DNA of 46,631 nucleotides from Desulfotignum sp. GTDB lineage: Bacteria > Desulfobacterota > Desulfobacteria > Desulfobacterales > Desulfobacteraceae. The position numbers and the translations under genes were made by a program. The stretch lies in assembly GCA_021737695.1 (NCBI GenBank), contig JAIPDL010000025.1, forward strand, positions 1-46,631, written 5' to 3'. Of the stretch, positions 1-7,190 are shown piece by piece (position 1 is the first letter of the stretch; each line of letters begins with the position of its first letter). Under the pieces are notes generated by a model, which ran no database searches, was not told the DNA's origin, and worked only from the letters and a program-made list of their open reading frames with translations.

Positions 1-1
1 C

Positions 2-94
2 CCCAAGAAAAAACAAAAAGCTGAAAATGCACTGAATGCTTTGTCGTTTACCATAAAGGATTATTTTAGACAAAATATGCGGATAGCTGCATAG
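2..94 (+). other. Possible 3' end of a coding sequence entering from the left edge
   Basis: One plus-strand frame is open from the left edge to a TAG at 92-94. It encodes about 30 residues rich in Lys and Gln at the start, with an aromatic patch (DYF) near the end. The composition looks coding, but the piece is too short to assign to a family. It could be the C-terminus of a gene outside the window or a chance frame. From 95 to 277 no gene, repeat or convincing regulatory signal is seen. Confidence 0.2.
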
Positions 95-277
95 AATTTA
101 AATTGCCAAAATACATGGCAGAACTTTTGGGACGGGATAGTAGTGACTTAGGAACGGATTTCCAATCTGAAAATGTTTCGGTCATAAATACTCCTCCAAA
201 TATTTCAGCCCATGGTTGCGGCTGAGAACTTCTTATCCTGTGAGCATAGAGATAAAATATAGCTGATGGTCCAGTTT

Positions 278-1051
278 TCAGTCTTTTTGTCCCATGGGTT
301 TAACACTCACCCCTTCGGATTCAAGTAATTCTCTTATAGATCGAACCAGATCTACTGCAACAGGAGTGTCTCCGTGCACACAAAGTGTCTGGGCATTGAT
401 GTCGATTGTAGAGCCGTCAATGGCAACGACTTCTCTTTCTTTGGCCATTTTCAGGGCCCGTCGGGCGACCTCTTCCGGGTCTTGTATGAGTGCTCCGGCT
501 TGACGGCGAGAGACCAGAGTGCCCTCAGGAGTATAGGCTCGATCCGGAAACGCCTCGTACACAACATGGAGTCCGACCTCTTTACCAATCCTACTCATCA
601 GATCTCCCTTGGCACCTGCCAAAGCCACATAGATTAAATCAGGGTCAACGCTGACAACTGCTGTGGCAACGGCTTCAGCAACAACAGCGTTTTCAACGGC
701 AGTCAAGTATAGATTCCCATGAGGTTTGACATGGCTTAGTTTGATCTTGTTAGCCTCGCAAAAACCTTTGAGTGCACCAATTTGATAAATGACATAATTA
801 CGGATTTCGTCCGCAGTGCAATCCATGTTCCGTCGGCCAAAACCTAACAAATCAGGGAAGCCCGGATGTGCTCCAACACCGACACCTATCGTCTTAGCCA
901 TTTGAATAGTACGGTTCATAACCATTGGATCACCAGCATGCCATCCACAGGCGATATTTGCCGAAGTTATGTATTGAATAACCTCTTTATCCAAGCCTAT
1001 CGTATAATTACCGAAACTTTCACCCATATCGCAGTTAAGATCAATTCTCAT
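278..1051 (-). CDS. pxpA: LamB/YcsF family protein, PxpA-like 5-oxoprolinase subunit A
   Basis: The protein is about 257 aa, the usual length of the LamB/YcsF family. It starts MRIDLNCDMGESFG, the hallmark N-terminus with metal/substrate-site Asp and Glu residues. Further family signatures are NIACGWHAGDP, GVGAHPGFPD, HVKPHGNLY and, near the C-terminus, LCVHGDTP. An earlier in-frame start would add 14 residues, but the ATG at 1051 is preceded by AGGAG at proper spacing and gives the conserved N-terminus. PxpA acts with PxpB and PxpC in ATP-dependent opening of 5-oxoproline to glutamate. Neither partner gene lies in the 277 bases to the left, so the partners are elsewhere or the substrate differs. 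The GntR/FCD regulator gene lies about 107 bp upstream on the same strand, suggesting co-regulation. The fold and family call is firm; the exact substrate is inferred. Confidence 0.88.
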   Translation of the reverse strand: MRIDLNCDMGESFGNYTIGLDKEVIQYITSANIACGWHAGDPMVMNRTIQMAKTIGVGVGAHPGFPDLLGFGRRNMDCTADEIRNYVIYQIGALKGFCEANKIKLSHVKPHGNLYLTAVENAVVAEAVATAVVSVDPDLIYVALAGAKGDLMSRIGKEVGLHVVYEAFPDRAYTPEGTLVSRRQAGALIQDPEEVARRALKMAKEREVVAIDGSTIDINAQTLCVHGDTPVAVDLVRSIRELLESEGVSVKPMGQKD

Positions 1052-1158
1052 CAGTTTATCTCCTGTTCTAATAAATTCGGTCCTAAAAGCCACTGCCTTT
1101 TTCAGCCGTATAAATTAACGATCCATTTTCATTAGAATATAAGCAATACCTTGATATC

Positions 1159-1842
1159 CTAATCCAGTTGATGCCTGAGTACGTTTTCCAAGGTAATGCG
1201 AATATGCTTCTCCATGCTAATAGCAGCTCCTTCAAAATCCCTTTTTGTTAAAAATCCTATAATTTCATCATGTTCGCGGTTTACTTCAGCCATTCGATCA
1301 ATCCGGCTCAGGGCTGTCATCCCCATCCAGTCGATAAGGTCCCGTATGTTTGACAGGGCATTAATCATGTAGGAATTTTGGCTGAGTGACGCTAAATAAT
1401 CATGGAAGGTTCTCTCCAGTTTAAGGTAATTAACCATTCCATTCGATGGCTTGGCATCAAGGCATTTTTTATGGAGACTCAATAGATTATCTATATGGGC
1501 TTCTTCAAATGTATCAGAGATACTCCGGAGCATTGCACCTTCGATAAGCAAACGAAAAGAATAGAGGTTAATGATATCTTCAGTTGTCAAGATATTGATA
1601 CGCACACCTCGTCTTGACAGCAGGGTTACGAATCCCCTGTTGGCTAAGTCAATCAGCGCTTCATGGACAGGGGTTTTAGACATCCCTAATTCCTTGGCAA
1701 GCCCTTGTTCGTTGTAGATGACACCGGGTTCTAAAGTTTTCGTAATAATAGCCTCTTTGATCGATAGATAAGCCATCTCTCTTAGAGACGGAGGAGCAGC
1801 GACCTTTTGAAGTGATGAATTCGAATCTGAGACTTTTTTCAT
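1159..1842 (-). CDS. GntR-family transcriptional regulator, FadR/FCD subfamily
   Basis: The protein is 227 aa. The N-terminal winged helix-turn-helix spans roughly residues 20-85 and contains the GntR signature (LREMAYLSIKEAIITKTLEPG, then LAKELGMSKTPVHEAL and the wing LLSRRGVRI). The helical FCD ligand-binding domain follows to about residue 220, with the expected Arg/His positions (YSFRLLIEGAML, FHDYLA, EHDEIIGFL). The start is supported by AAGGAG seven bases upstream. FCD regulators usually bind small carboxylates and repress neighbouring catabolic genes. The adjacent pxpA-like gene on the same strand is the obvious target, but this is inference from position. The gene appears intact. Confidence 0.9.
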   Translation of the reverse strand: MKKVSDSNSSLQKVAAPPSLREMAYLSIKEAIITKTLEPGVIYNEQGLAKELGMSKTPVHEALIDLANRGFVTLLSRRGVRINILTTEDIINLYSFRLLIEGAMLRSISDTFEEAHIDNLLSLHKKCLDAKPSNGMVNYLKLERTFHDYLASLSQNSYMINALSNIRDLIDWMGMTALSRIDRMAEVNREHDEIIGFLTKRDFEGAAISMEKHIRITLENVLRHQLD

Positions 1843-2071
1843 ATATGCTCCTTTGTTGTTTCAAACGAGTCGTAAAATCTTAGATATCAGATGTTACATA
1901 CCTTGTAAAGGCAAAAATAAAATAACCGGAGATGATCCAGACTACACAACTTTCCTAAGGATATGGGAATCTTCTGAATAGGCTTGGCGGGAGACGGCCA
2001 AGCAGGAGCTAACCCGGCGATATCTTCGATACCGCTACGAATAATAGTATCATCAATCCGATCGATGCTCA

Positions 2072-2215
2072 TTATAAAAGCAAGGTCAGGCCGTAAACCA
2101 ATGCATAGGGTTCCCGTCTTTTGGTGATGATAACTGATTTCCCCGTGTTTTTTACCTGATCAATGATTTTAAGACAGGTTGCCTTGAATTCAGAGATCGA
2201 AATCGTTTGAGTCAT
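2072..2215 (-). pseudogene. Truncated Phd/YefM-type antitoxin
   Basis: The ORF begins MTQTISISEFKATCLKIIDQVKN after a strong GGAGG-type RBS and is nearly identical over its first 40 residues to the intact antitoxin at 17418-17660. After the REPYALV motif the sequence switches to an unrelated tail (YGLTLLL) and stops at 47 residues. The C-terminal toxin-binding region is therefore gone and no toxin gene follows. The DNA-binding half is complete, so the fragment could still bind the operator of the paralogous pair. A short ORF (2072 down to 1887) starts on the antitoxin's stop codon, but its sequence matches no toxin I know and it may be spurious. Confidence 0.75.
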
Positions 2216-2325
2216 ACCATCGCCTCCAGTTTCAAAAAAAATTAACATGGTCAAATTTTGTGGTCAAGGCCATCTATCATACAGTTTTTTTAATATTTCG
2301 TATCCAGTGCCGTAATACCTGTCAG
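2216..2325. repeat. Duplicated antitoxin upstream region (partner at 17661-17761)
   Basis: The sequence in front of the truncated antitoxin is a diverged copy of that in front of the intact Phd-VapC pair. Shared blocks are GCCTCCAGTTT (ACCTCCAGTTT at the partner), TGGTCAA and the run ATTTCG-ATCCAGTGCCG. Similarity ends near 2325 and 17761. Both copies carry the strong ribosome binding site of the antitoxin on the minus strand. This shows a duplication of the toxin-antitoxin control region across the island. Confidence 0.6.
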
Positions 2326-2344
2326 AAACCCAAAGGAGGCGATT

Positions 2345-3285
2345 ATGGCAACACTGGAATCCGCAGCAAGAATCATTCACCGGCCCGAAACCCCTTCCGC
2401 ACCGGCGGCCCCGGCGGAAACCGAATCCCAAACCGATCTGTTCACCCAGGAGGAACTGTTCGGGGTCAAAAAAGGCCAGTACATCAAAAAAGCCCGGTCC
2501 AGGGTAATGGCGGACATCGAGTCTTTGTCCGGCAACTGCCGGTGGCAGGACATTGTCAGCCTGTACCACCCCGTGGAAGAAAAACTGCCGGAGCTGGATC
2601 AGGCCGACCTGGCCGACATGGTCAAAGAAAAAATCGCATCCGCCATGGGACACCTGAAACAGTTCGACGATGCCATTTCATTGCTTGCGGCCTGCATCCG
2701 CAATCATCCGGACAATTTCTACACCCGGTCGTCCCTGGCATATACAGCGTACTCGTCCCTGTTTGCCGCCAAAAACCGGGAAATTTTCCTGGCCGGGGCC
2801 CCCGGGCCAGGCGGATCGATCTGGCCCATGAAAACTTCACCCGGGCCAGAAAACTGCGGCCGGACGGGGTGACCAATAATTACCGTCATGCCATGCTGTA
2901 CCTTCAGATCCAGAACAAACCCAAACCGGCCCTGCACCTGCTGAACCAGGCCATTGCCAACTGGGAAAACCTGTCTGAACAAGACCAGTCCCGGCGGCAT
3001 CAGGAAAAGAAGAACTATGTCAAATCCCTGTACCGCAGTGCCAGTGTGCTTCTGGCAAACGGCGAGGCATTGAAGGCCCTGGAACGGATTCATTCCCTGA
3101 CGGCGGCTGCCGTGGATTTCTGTGATATTCAGCCGGACCATACCGGGTATATTCACCCGCTGATACAGGTCAAGGCAGAAAATGGATGAAAAAAAACGCC
3201 CGTTTCCGGAAAAATCCAAAACCTGACCCAGGCCGTTGAAAACCTGAAAATCGCCATCAGCCAGGTGGAACGGTTTCTGGCATAG
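2345..3285 (+). pseudogene. TPR-like protein gene next to cas1, broken by a frameshift and a stop
   Basis: The reading frame starts at ATG 2345 after AAGGAGGCGATT. It is acidic and helical, with TPR-like helical pairs (SAMGHLKQFDDAISLLAACI, then HPDNFYTRSSLAYTAYSSL). Near 2795-2815, in a GGGGCCCCCGGGCC tract, the coding signal moves to another frame and continues (AHENFTRARKLRP, YLQIQNKPKPALHLLNQAI, YRSASVLLANGEALKALERI). A TGA at 3187-3189 interrupts that frame. The same frame then runs on with plausible coding sequence (NLTQAVENLKIAISQVERF) to TAG 3283-3285. Restored, it would be about 313 aa. It ends 13 bp before cas1, so the two were probably co-transcribed. I do not recognise the exact family; the TPR call rests on helical periodicity and Ala/Leu spacing. 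Its role in CRISPR function is unknown. Confidence 0.6.
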
Positions 3286-3298
3286 GAAAAAAAGACTC

Positions 3299-4120
3299 AT
3301 GGAAAACCTGTATGTCGTGGAACAGGGCAGTTTTCTGGCCAAAAGCGGAGACACCCTGAAAATCGTGAAAAAGGGGACGGTGCTGGATACAGTACCGGCC
3401 AAAGATTTAAAAAAACTGGTCCTCACCGGATATGTGTCGCTCACAGGCCCGGTGCTGGACTATCTGATCAAAAACCGCGTGGAAACAATTTTTCTCACGC
3501 CCACCGGCCGGTTCCGGGCAAGGCTCATGATTGATGAACACAAGCATGTGGCATTGCGGAAAGCCCAGTATGAGGGGTTGTCCGCTCCGGATACCGGCCT
3601 GGAAGTCATGAAAATCATTGTTAAAGGCAAGGTGGAAAACATGGCGGCGTTCCTGCTGCGCCGGGGCAGAGACTACAGCGAGCCGAAACTCAGGGCCGCT
3701 GCAGCAGCTCTGACATCATTGCTGACATCGTTGAAAACCACCCGGGACAAATCTGTGGTCCGGGGAATCGAAGGGGCCGGGTCCCGCATTTATTTCAGTG
3801 TATTTCCCCTGCTGATCCGGAACGATACCTTCTTCTTCAACGGCCGGAACCGCCGCCCGCCCAAAGATCCGGTCAATGCCCTGCTTTCTTTTGTGTATAC
3901 CTTGTTGACAAACGAAGTGATATCTGCCATCAAAACATGTGGGCTCGATCCCTATCTCGGGTCGCTCCATGAAATCAGCTATGGCCGGCCGTCTCTGGCC
4001 GCCTACGAGCAGATCATGCAGGGGCCTTCCGGGAACCGGAACGTGATCCAGGCCCAGGTGCGGTCTTTTGCCGACTTTCTGCTGGGCAGGGAATCATCCT
4101 ACCACCCGGTAAAATTGTAA
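3299..4120 (+). CDS. cas1: Cas1 with in-frame internal deletion, probably inactive integrase
   Basis: Cas1 is the metal-dependent integrase that, with Cas2, inserts new spacers. The N-terminal beta domain (1-90) and part of the helical catalytic domain are clear: GIEGAGSRIYF with catalytic Glu158, PVNALLSF with Asn193, and GSLHEISYGRPSLA with catalytic His224. In Cas1 proteins the LA is normally followed by a DL-E segment holding the third metal ligand and roughly 50 more residues. Here SLA jumps directly to AYEQIMQ and then the usual C-terminus (QAQVRSFADFLLG, YHPVKL). The product is 273 aa against a typical 320-340. The deletion is in frame at a GGCCG-rich stretch near 3995-4003. There is no cas2 and no interference gene. 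Bases 3652-3687 (residues about 119-129) are matched antisense by spacer 1 of the adjacent array. Family call firm; loss of activity inferred. Confidence 0.9.
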   Translation: MENLYVVEQGSFLAKSGDTLKIVKKGTVLDTVPAKDLKKLVLTGYVSLTGPVLDYLIKNRVETIFLTPTGRFRARLMIDEHKHVALRKAQYEGLSAPDTGLEVMKIIVKGKVENMAAFLLRRGRDYSEPKLRAAAAALTSLLTSLKTTRDKSVVRGIEGAGSRIYFSVFPLLIRNDTFFFNGRNRRPPKDPVNALLSFVYTLLTNEVISAIKTCGLDPYLGSLHEISYGRPSLAAYEQIMQGPSGNRNVIQAQVRSFADFLLGRESSYHPVKL

Positions 4121-4394
4121 CGGTTCTTTGACAATTTGTTATGAAAATGACGGACCTCCGGCAGATTTTATGGGTTGCCGTTGCAATTTGCGGAAATATC
4201 CCATAAATTCAATCAATTAAAAAAATATAGGACTTCGGAGGTCTGTAATTTGAAAATTTTATATAAATTCAACTGGTTATCGAAAAATGGCTGACAAAAA
4301 AGGTAGAAAGAAACTTTCCGGACCCCGAAATCGGCATAGGTCTGTAAAAATGACCTTTGAAACCCTTGCCATTCAAGCGTTCCAAGAACCCAGA
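4121..4394 (+). promoter_or_regulatory. AT-rich CRISPR leader region
   Basis: These 274 bases separate cas1 from the first repeat and contain no gene. They are much richer in A and T than the flanking genes. They hold an inverted pair GACCTCCG (near 4154) and CGGAGGTC (near 4237), which may frame a hairpin or a binding site. Position beside cas1 and base composition indicate the leader, so transcription of the array should run left to right. No single promoter stands out. Confidence 0.6.
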
Positions 4395-4649
4395 GTCCGA
4401 AACACCGCCTCGATTAGAGAGGATTGAGACTTCGGCTCGCTGTAGTCTCTGCCCCGGCGCAGCAGGGTGTCCGAAACACCGCCTCGATTAGAGAGGATTG
4501 AGACCAGTCCTGCGGAGTGATTTCCTCACCGTGCTTTTTGGGTCCGAAACACCGCCTCGATTAGAGAGGATTGAGACTGTAGTAAAAATTGACTGTACAC
4601 CGATCAACCGAGTGTCCGAAACACCGCCTCGATTAGAGAGGATTGAGAC
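4395..4649 (+). CRISPR. CRISPR array: four perfect 36-bp repeats, three spacers
   Basis: Identical repeats lie at 4395-4430, 4469-4504, 4542-4577 and 4614-4649. Each begins GTCCGAAACACC and ends GAGGATTGAGAC, with a short CCTC/GAGG stem inside. Spacers are 4431-4468 (38 bp), 4505-4541 (37 bp) and 4578-4613 (36 bp). The repeat end would give a crRNA 5' tag AUUGAGAC, resembling tags of type III and some type I systems. Spacer 1 from 4431 to 4466 is the exact reverse complement of cas1 bases 3652-3687. Spacers 2 and 3 have no convincing match in the window. No degenerate terminal repeat follows; the array runs into a decayed methyltransferase gene after about 30 bases. Confidence 0.97.
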
Positions 4650-4681
4650 TTCGCAAGGAACCTTGCTAACAATTTTTCTAT

Positions 4682-5391
4682 GGCGCATTGCCGTTTTTGA
4701 AGAAAATATCCGGGATGGGTTTGAATTTGACCCCATTGAGGTACAGGTATGGCCGGGCCATTGGCAGAACCAGGCAGGCGGTTGACAAATATATCGCTGA
4801 TTTATGGGCCACGGCGGTGTTTGATCTTGAACTCAAGATTTTCCGGTTACATCAACTGGGGATTCCCCAGGACCGGATTGCCAGAAGAGTCGGTCTGGGT
4901 CAGCAGAGGATTTCTCGGTATTTACGCCTTTTGCCACAAATAGCAAAAGGCGTAAACACGGATTTATCGAAGGGTTTTACCGTCCCGCAAGTGGCGCAAA
5001 AGCACGGCTGGCCTGAATCTCTGGTCTGATCACAGGCGTTGGTAAACGCCGGTGATTTTGACCGGTTCAAGGCACTTCAATGGGGCATTCGAACCTGGGA
5101 TGTGTGGAATTTCATGGAATGTGACCCCCGGTTCGGCGATGACTGGCCCGGCTGGCGTTTATCAATGCCGACTGGCGGGATTTCCAGAACTGCCCGGCGA
5201 AAAAAGAAAATCAGGGCCAGGCGATTTTACTGACCGATTATTATGAGATGTTTAAAAACACGGGCTGGACCCTGACCCATCTCATCCAGGCCCCCATGTC
5301 TTCGGAGCGGTTTAACGGCGGGGTGGTGTCTGCCATGCAGAAAAAAAAGATCCTCGGGGTCACCAGCCGGTATGTGATGGTTTTGAAATAA
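4682..5391 (+). pseudogene. ParB-domain DNA methyltransferase, decayed copy A
   Basis: The fragment enters abruptly inside the ParB-like domain (RIAVFEENIRDGFEF), just after the CRISPR array. A deletion joins VQVWPG to the sequence encoding RQAVDKYIADL. A recognition region follows (HQLGIPQDRIARRVGLGQQR), then a TGG-to-TGA nonsense codon after PESLV. After a restored frame (NAGDFDRFKALQWGIRTWDVWNF), a second deletion removes the SAM-binding motif and joins to an intact C-terminus: NADWRDFQNCPAKK, ILLTDYYEMFK, LTHLIQAPMSSERFNGGV and a TAA at 5389-5391. Copy C (19734-21086) retains parts missing here and vice versa. The intact ancestor would be a ParB/Spo0J-type domain fused to an N4/N6 DNA methylase, a type common on phages and mobile islands. 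Confidence 0.75.
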
Positions 5392-5394
5392 AAA

Positions 5395-5554
5395 GGAACG
5401 CCCGGTTCCAGTCGCGGCCTTTAGCTTTTAGCTGTTAGCTGAGTACTGATGGCTGAGGGCTGATGGCTTTCATATAAAACACAAGAGACAACACACCTTT
5501 TGTTTATGCGGATGTCTTAACTGACTGCGTCAATGTGTCCGTTACCCATTTATT
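5395..5554. repeat. Duplicated block with TTAGCT-rich repeats and a hicB 3' remnant (partner 21160-21295)
   Basis: From AGGAACGCCCG to ACCCATTTATTG the sequence repeats that at 21160-21295 with few changes. At 5418-5470 it has an expanded run of TTAGCT/GCTGAG/GCTGATGGC units, shorter in the partner. At 5504-5554 on the minus strand lie the last 16 codons and stop of a hicB antitoxin (ending QSVKTSA). The rest of hicB and all of hicA are deleted here but present at 21240-21832. The order methyltransferase, hicB is thus the same in both places, showing that one cassette was duplicated. Confidence 0.7.
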
Positions 5555-5698
5555 GTGGATGCCAAGGATTTTTACGTCATCAATGAATGGACGGATGCTG
5601 TCGCAAGACTGGCCGAAGATGCTGATCCCGGCAAGCCGGGCAGAGTGGCACAGAAAGATGATCCCCTCAAACAGGGGATAGCCGCATCCATTATTTAA
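5555..5698 (+). pseudogene. Unidentified C-terminal gene fragment
   Basis: An open frame of 47 codons ending at TAA 5696-5698 has coding-like composition (DAKDFYVINEWTDAVARLAE, then GKPGRVAQKDDPLKQ). It starts exactly where the hicB remnant ends, so it is probably the tail of a gene whose front was lost in the same deletion. I do not recognise the family. Confidence 0.35.
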
Positions 5699-5699
5699 G

Positions 5700-5780
5700 G
5701 AATACTATATACTCTTGCTATATACATACCGACGCTATATACTTCATATATACAGCAAATTAAACATAGGAGATTGCGCT
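5700..5780 (+). promoter_or_regulatory. vapBC promoter/operator region
   Basis: The region in front of vapB holds direct and inverted copies of TATATAC (ACTATATACTC, GCTATATACATA, GCTATATACTTCATATATACAGC), a pattern expected of an autoregulated toxin-antitoxin operator. The RBS is AGGAG six bases before ATG 5781. A diverged copy of the region, without its operon, lies at 21885-21925. Confidence 0.5.
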
Positions 5781-6014
5781 ATGGATATGGGAACCGTCTT
5801 TGTAAATAATAGAACCCAGGCAGTAAGATTGCCTGTTGGCAGCAGGTTTCCCGAAAATGTGAAAAAAGTTGTCGTACGTGTTATCGGTAAAGACCGTGTA
5901 CTTTCACCCGTAGAAAATAGATGGGACAGCTTTTTTCTTTCTGAAGATGGTGTGTCTGATGATTTTATGACGGAACGGGCTTCACAAGACCAGGCTGAAA
6001 GGGAACCTTTTTGA
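5781..6014 (+). CDS. vapB: VapB-type antitoxin (AbrB-fold)
   Basis: The protein is 77 aa. It starts MDMGTVFVNNRTQAVRLPVG, the swapped-hairpin AbrB/MazE signature of VapB antitoxins (NNRTQAVRLP). The acidic C-terminal tail that would wrap the toxin has W-D-FF and ends RASQDQAEREPF. An earlier possible start adds 22 residues that overlap the operator, so ATG 5781 with AGGAG is preferred. The stop codon overlaps the vapC start (TGATG), giving translational coupling. It neutralises the downstream PIN toxin and, as is usual in the family, should repress its own promoter. Confidence 0.85.
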   Translation: MDMGTVFVNNRTQAVRLPVGSRFPENVKKVVVRVIGKDRVLSPVENRWDSFFLSEDGVSDDFMTERASQDQAEREPF

Positions 6015-6421
6015 TGTTAAAGTATATGCTGGACACCAATATTGTTATTTATGTGATCAAGCGACGACCCGTTGAATTATTAGACATTTTTAACGCCCAT
6101 GCCGGACTCATGTGTATCAGCTCAATCACATTGGCAGAATTATTCCATGGTGCTGAAAAAAGCGCTATGATTTCCCACAACCTGCGCAAAGTTGAGGACT
6201 TTGTATCCCGTTTGGAGGTTTTGCCTTATGACGACAACGCCGCTGCCCACTATGGAAATATCAGAGCGGATTTAGAAAAGAAAGGCACGCCAATAGGGGT
6301 CAATGATTTGCACATTGCCGGGCATGCCCGAAGTGAATCTTTGATCCTGATCACCAACAACATGAGAGAGTTTGCAAGAGTCGAGGGCTTGCGGTTAAAA
6401 AATTGGATTGACGCAGAATAG
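6014..6421 (+). CDS. vapC: VapC-type PIN-domain ribonuclease toxin
   Basis: The protein is 135 aa, usual for VapC. The PIN active-site acids are visible: YMLDTNIVIY (first Asp), SSITLAELFHGAEKS (Glu), GVNDLHIAGHA (Asp) and TNNMREFARVEGL (C-terminal acidic/Asn strand). PIN toxins cleave tRNA or rRNA. The gene starts on the vapB stop. Its own stop, TAG at 6419-6421, lies inside a piece of CRISPR repeat (6416-6434), so its last codons were shaped by a recombination junction. The domain is complete and the pair looks functional. Confidence 0.88.
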   Translation: MLKYMLDTNIVIYVIKRRPVELLDIFNAHAGLMCISSITLAELFHGAEKSAMISHNLRKVEDFVSRLEVLPYDDNAAAHYGNIRADLEKKGTPIGVNDLHIAGHARSESLILITNNMREFARVEGLRLKNWIDAE

Positions 6422-6434
6422 AGAGGATTGAGGC
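6416..6434 (+). repeat. Orphan 3' half of the CRISPR repeat
   Basis: Nineteen bases match the 3' end of the array repeat at 17 positions (GA-TAGAGAGGATTGAG-C). The 5' half is absent: the match runs leftward into the end of vapC. No second repeat at spacer distance is present. It is probably a remnant of the far end of the array, left when toxin-antitoxin DNA replaced the intervening part. Confidence 0.6.
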
Positions 6435-6477
6435 TGACAAGCCGGTTTCTCGATCATGATAAGGTGTCCAATATATG

Positions 6478-6669
6478 TTACTGTTCCAAAAACCCGAGCT
6501 TTCTTAGTATCATTTCCAACGGACAGAAGTCCGTAAATCCGGACTGAGTCAGATTCAACCCGACAAAAAGCGTCAGAGCAAACCACCACGGTGAGTGAAG
6601 CAGCCCAAGCAATGCACTGATGGTAACCATAAGCCCCGGTATGATTCTCATTAATTTTTTAATCGTCAT
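6478..6669 (-). CDS. DUF2892 (YgaP-type) small membrane protein, copy 1
   Basis: The protein is 63 aa, starting MTIKKLMRIIPG after a perfect AGGAGG. One or two hydrophobic segments (IIPGLMVTISALLGLL and WWFALTLFVGLNL) are followed by the conserved FTDFCPLEMILRKLG. This is the usual DUF2892 layout, often linked to rhodanese or thiosulfate metabolism but of unknown function. This is the only complete copy of three. Copy 2 (19534-19671) lacks the start and copy 3 (21922-22071) lacks the end. Confidence 0.85.
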   Translation of the reverse strand: MTIKKLMRIIPGLMVTISALLGLLHSPWWFALTLFVGLNLTQSGFTDFCPLEMILRKLGFLEQ

Positions 6670-6699
6670 ATCTTCCTCCTGTGTATCATTTGATGAATG

Positions 6700-7089
6700 T
6701 CAGAACTGCATGGAGATGTCATCATCTTTTCCCCCTATTCTGTCCCTTTCCCTGTCTGTCATTCGTGAAGGCATGGCTTTCAGAAGATCAACCATGTAGC
6801 CATCTTTATTCACCACACGGAACCGCTGTTTCCGGAATATCTGGAAGGTTTTATCAGCCTTGCGTAATACATCGATAAAATCCCCGGGGTCACTGCCTTC
6901 TTTGATGGCCAGCATCAATTTTTTCCGGACATCCCAGAGAAGGTCCACATCCATGGTCGCAATGAGCCCGGAATCAAACCGAACGCCTGCTGCCGCTTCA
7001 TATGCATAGAGCGCATTGGTCCCCAGAATATAGTGGCATCCGTTTGTTTTCCATAAAAAATTGAAACTTGATAAAGTAAATAAAACCAT
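6700..7089 (-). pseudogene. Truncated GSU2403-like nucleotidyltransferase-fold protein
   Basis: The segment contains YILGTNALYAYEAAAGVRF and TMDVDLLWDVRKKL, characteristic of GSU2403-family nucleotidyltransferase-fold proteins (a GT motif followed by the DVD catalytic pair). It then has LRKADKTFQIFRKQRF and GYMVDLLKAMP. The family is usually above 300 aa. Here both the N-terminal half and the C-terminus are missing; the first 15 residues look unrelated and the end is abrupt. Such proteins are found in defence and toxin-antitoxin contexts. It lies just downstream of the helicase operon on the same strand but is probably non-functional. Confidence 0.6.
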
Positions 7090-7190
7090 TTGAATTTAAA
7101 CCATTTTTCCATCAAAAAACAAGTTTTTTTGCATGGTTGTTTTTCAAGCCATGCCAGAGACCCGGACGAATGGTGACGGTGTTCCTTAGA

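Noticed and set aside
1887-2072. Minus-strand 61-aa ORF starting on the stop of the truncated antitoxin, as a toxin
   Set aside because: It has no motif of RelE, PIN, HicA or other known toxins, its start coincides with a deletion junction, and composition is not clearly coding.
3187-3189. In-frame TGA in the TPR-like gene as a selenocysteine codon
   Set aside because: The gene also has a frameshift, no SECIS-like hairpin is evident just after the TGA, and the family is not redox-related. Simple decay explains it.
4653-4666. GCAAGGAACCTTGC palindrome after the last CRISPR repeat as a terminator
   Set aside because: A two-base loop is too tight for a standard terminator hairpin, and the T-run lies seven bases further on.
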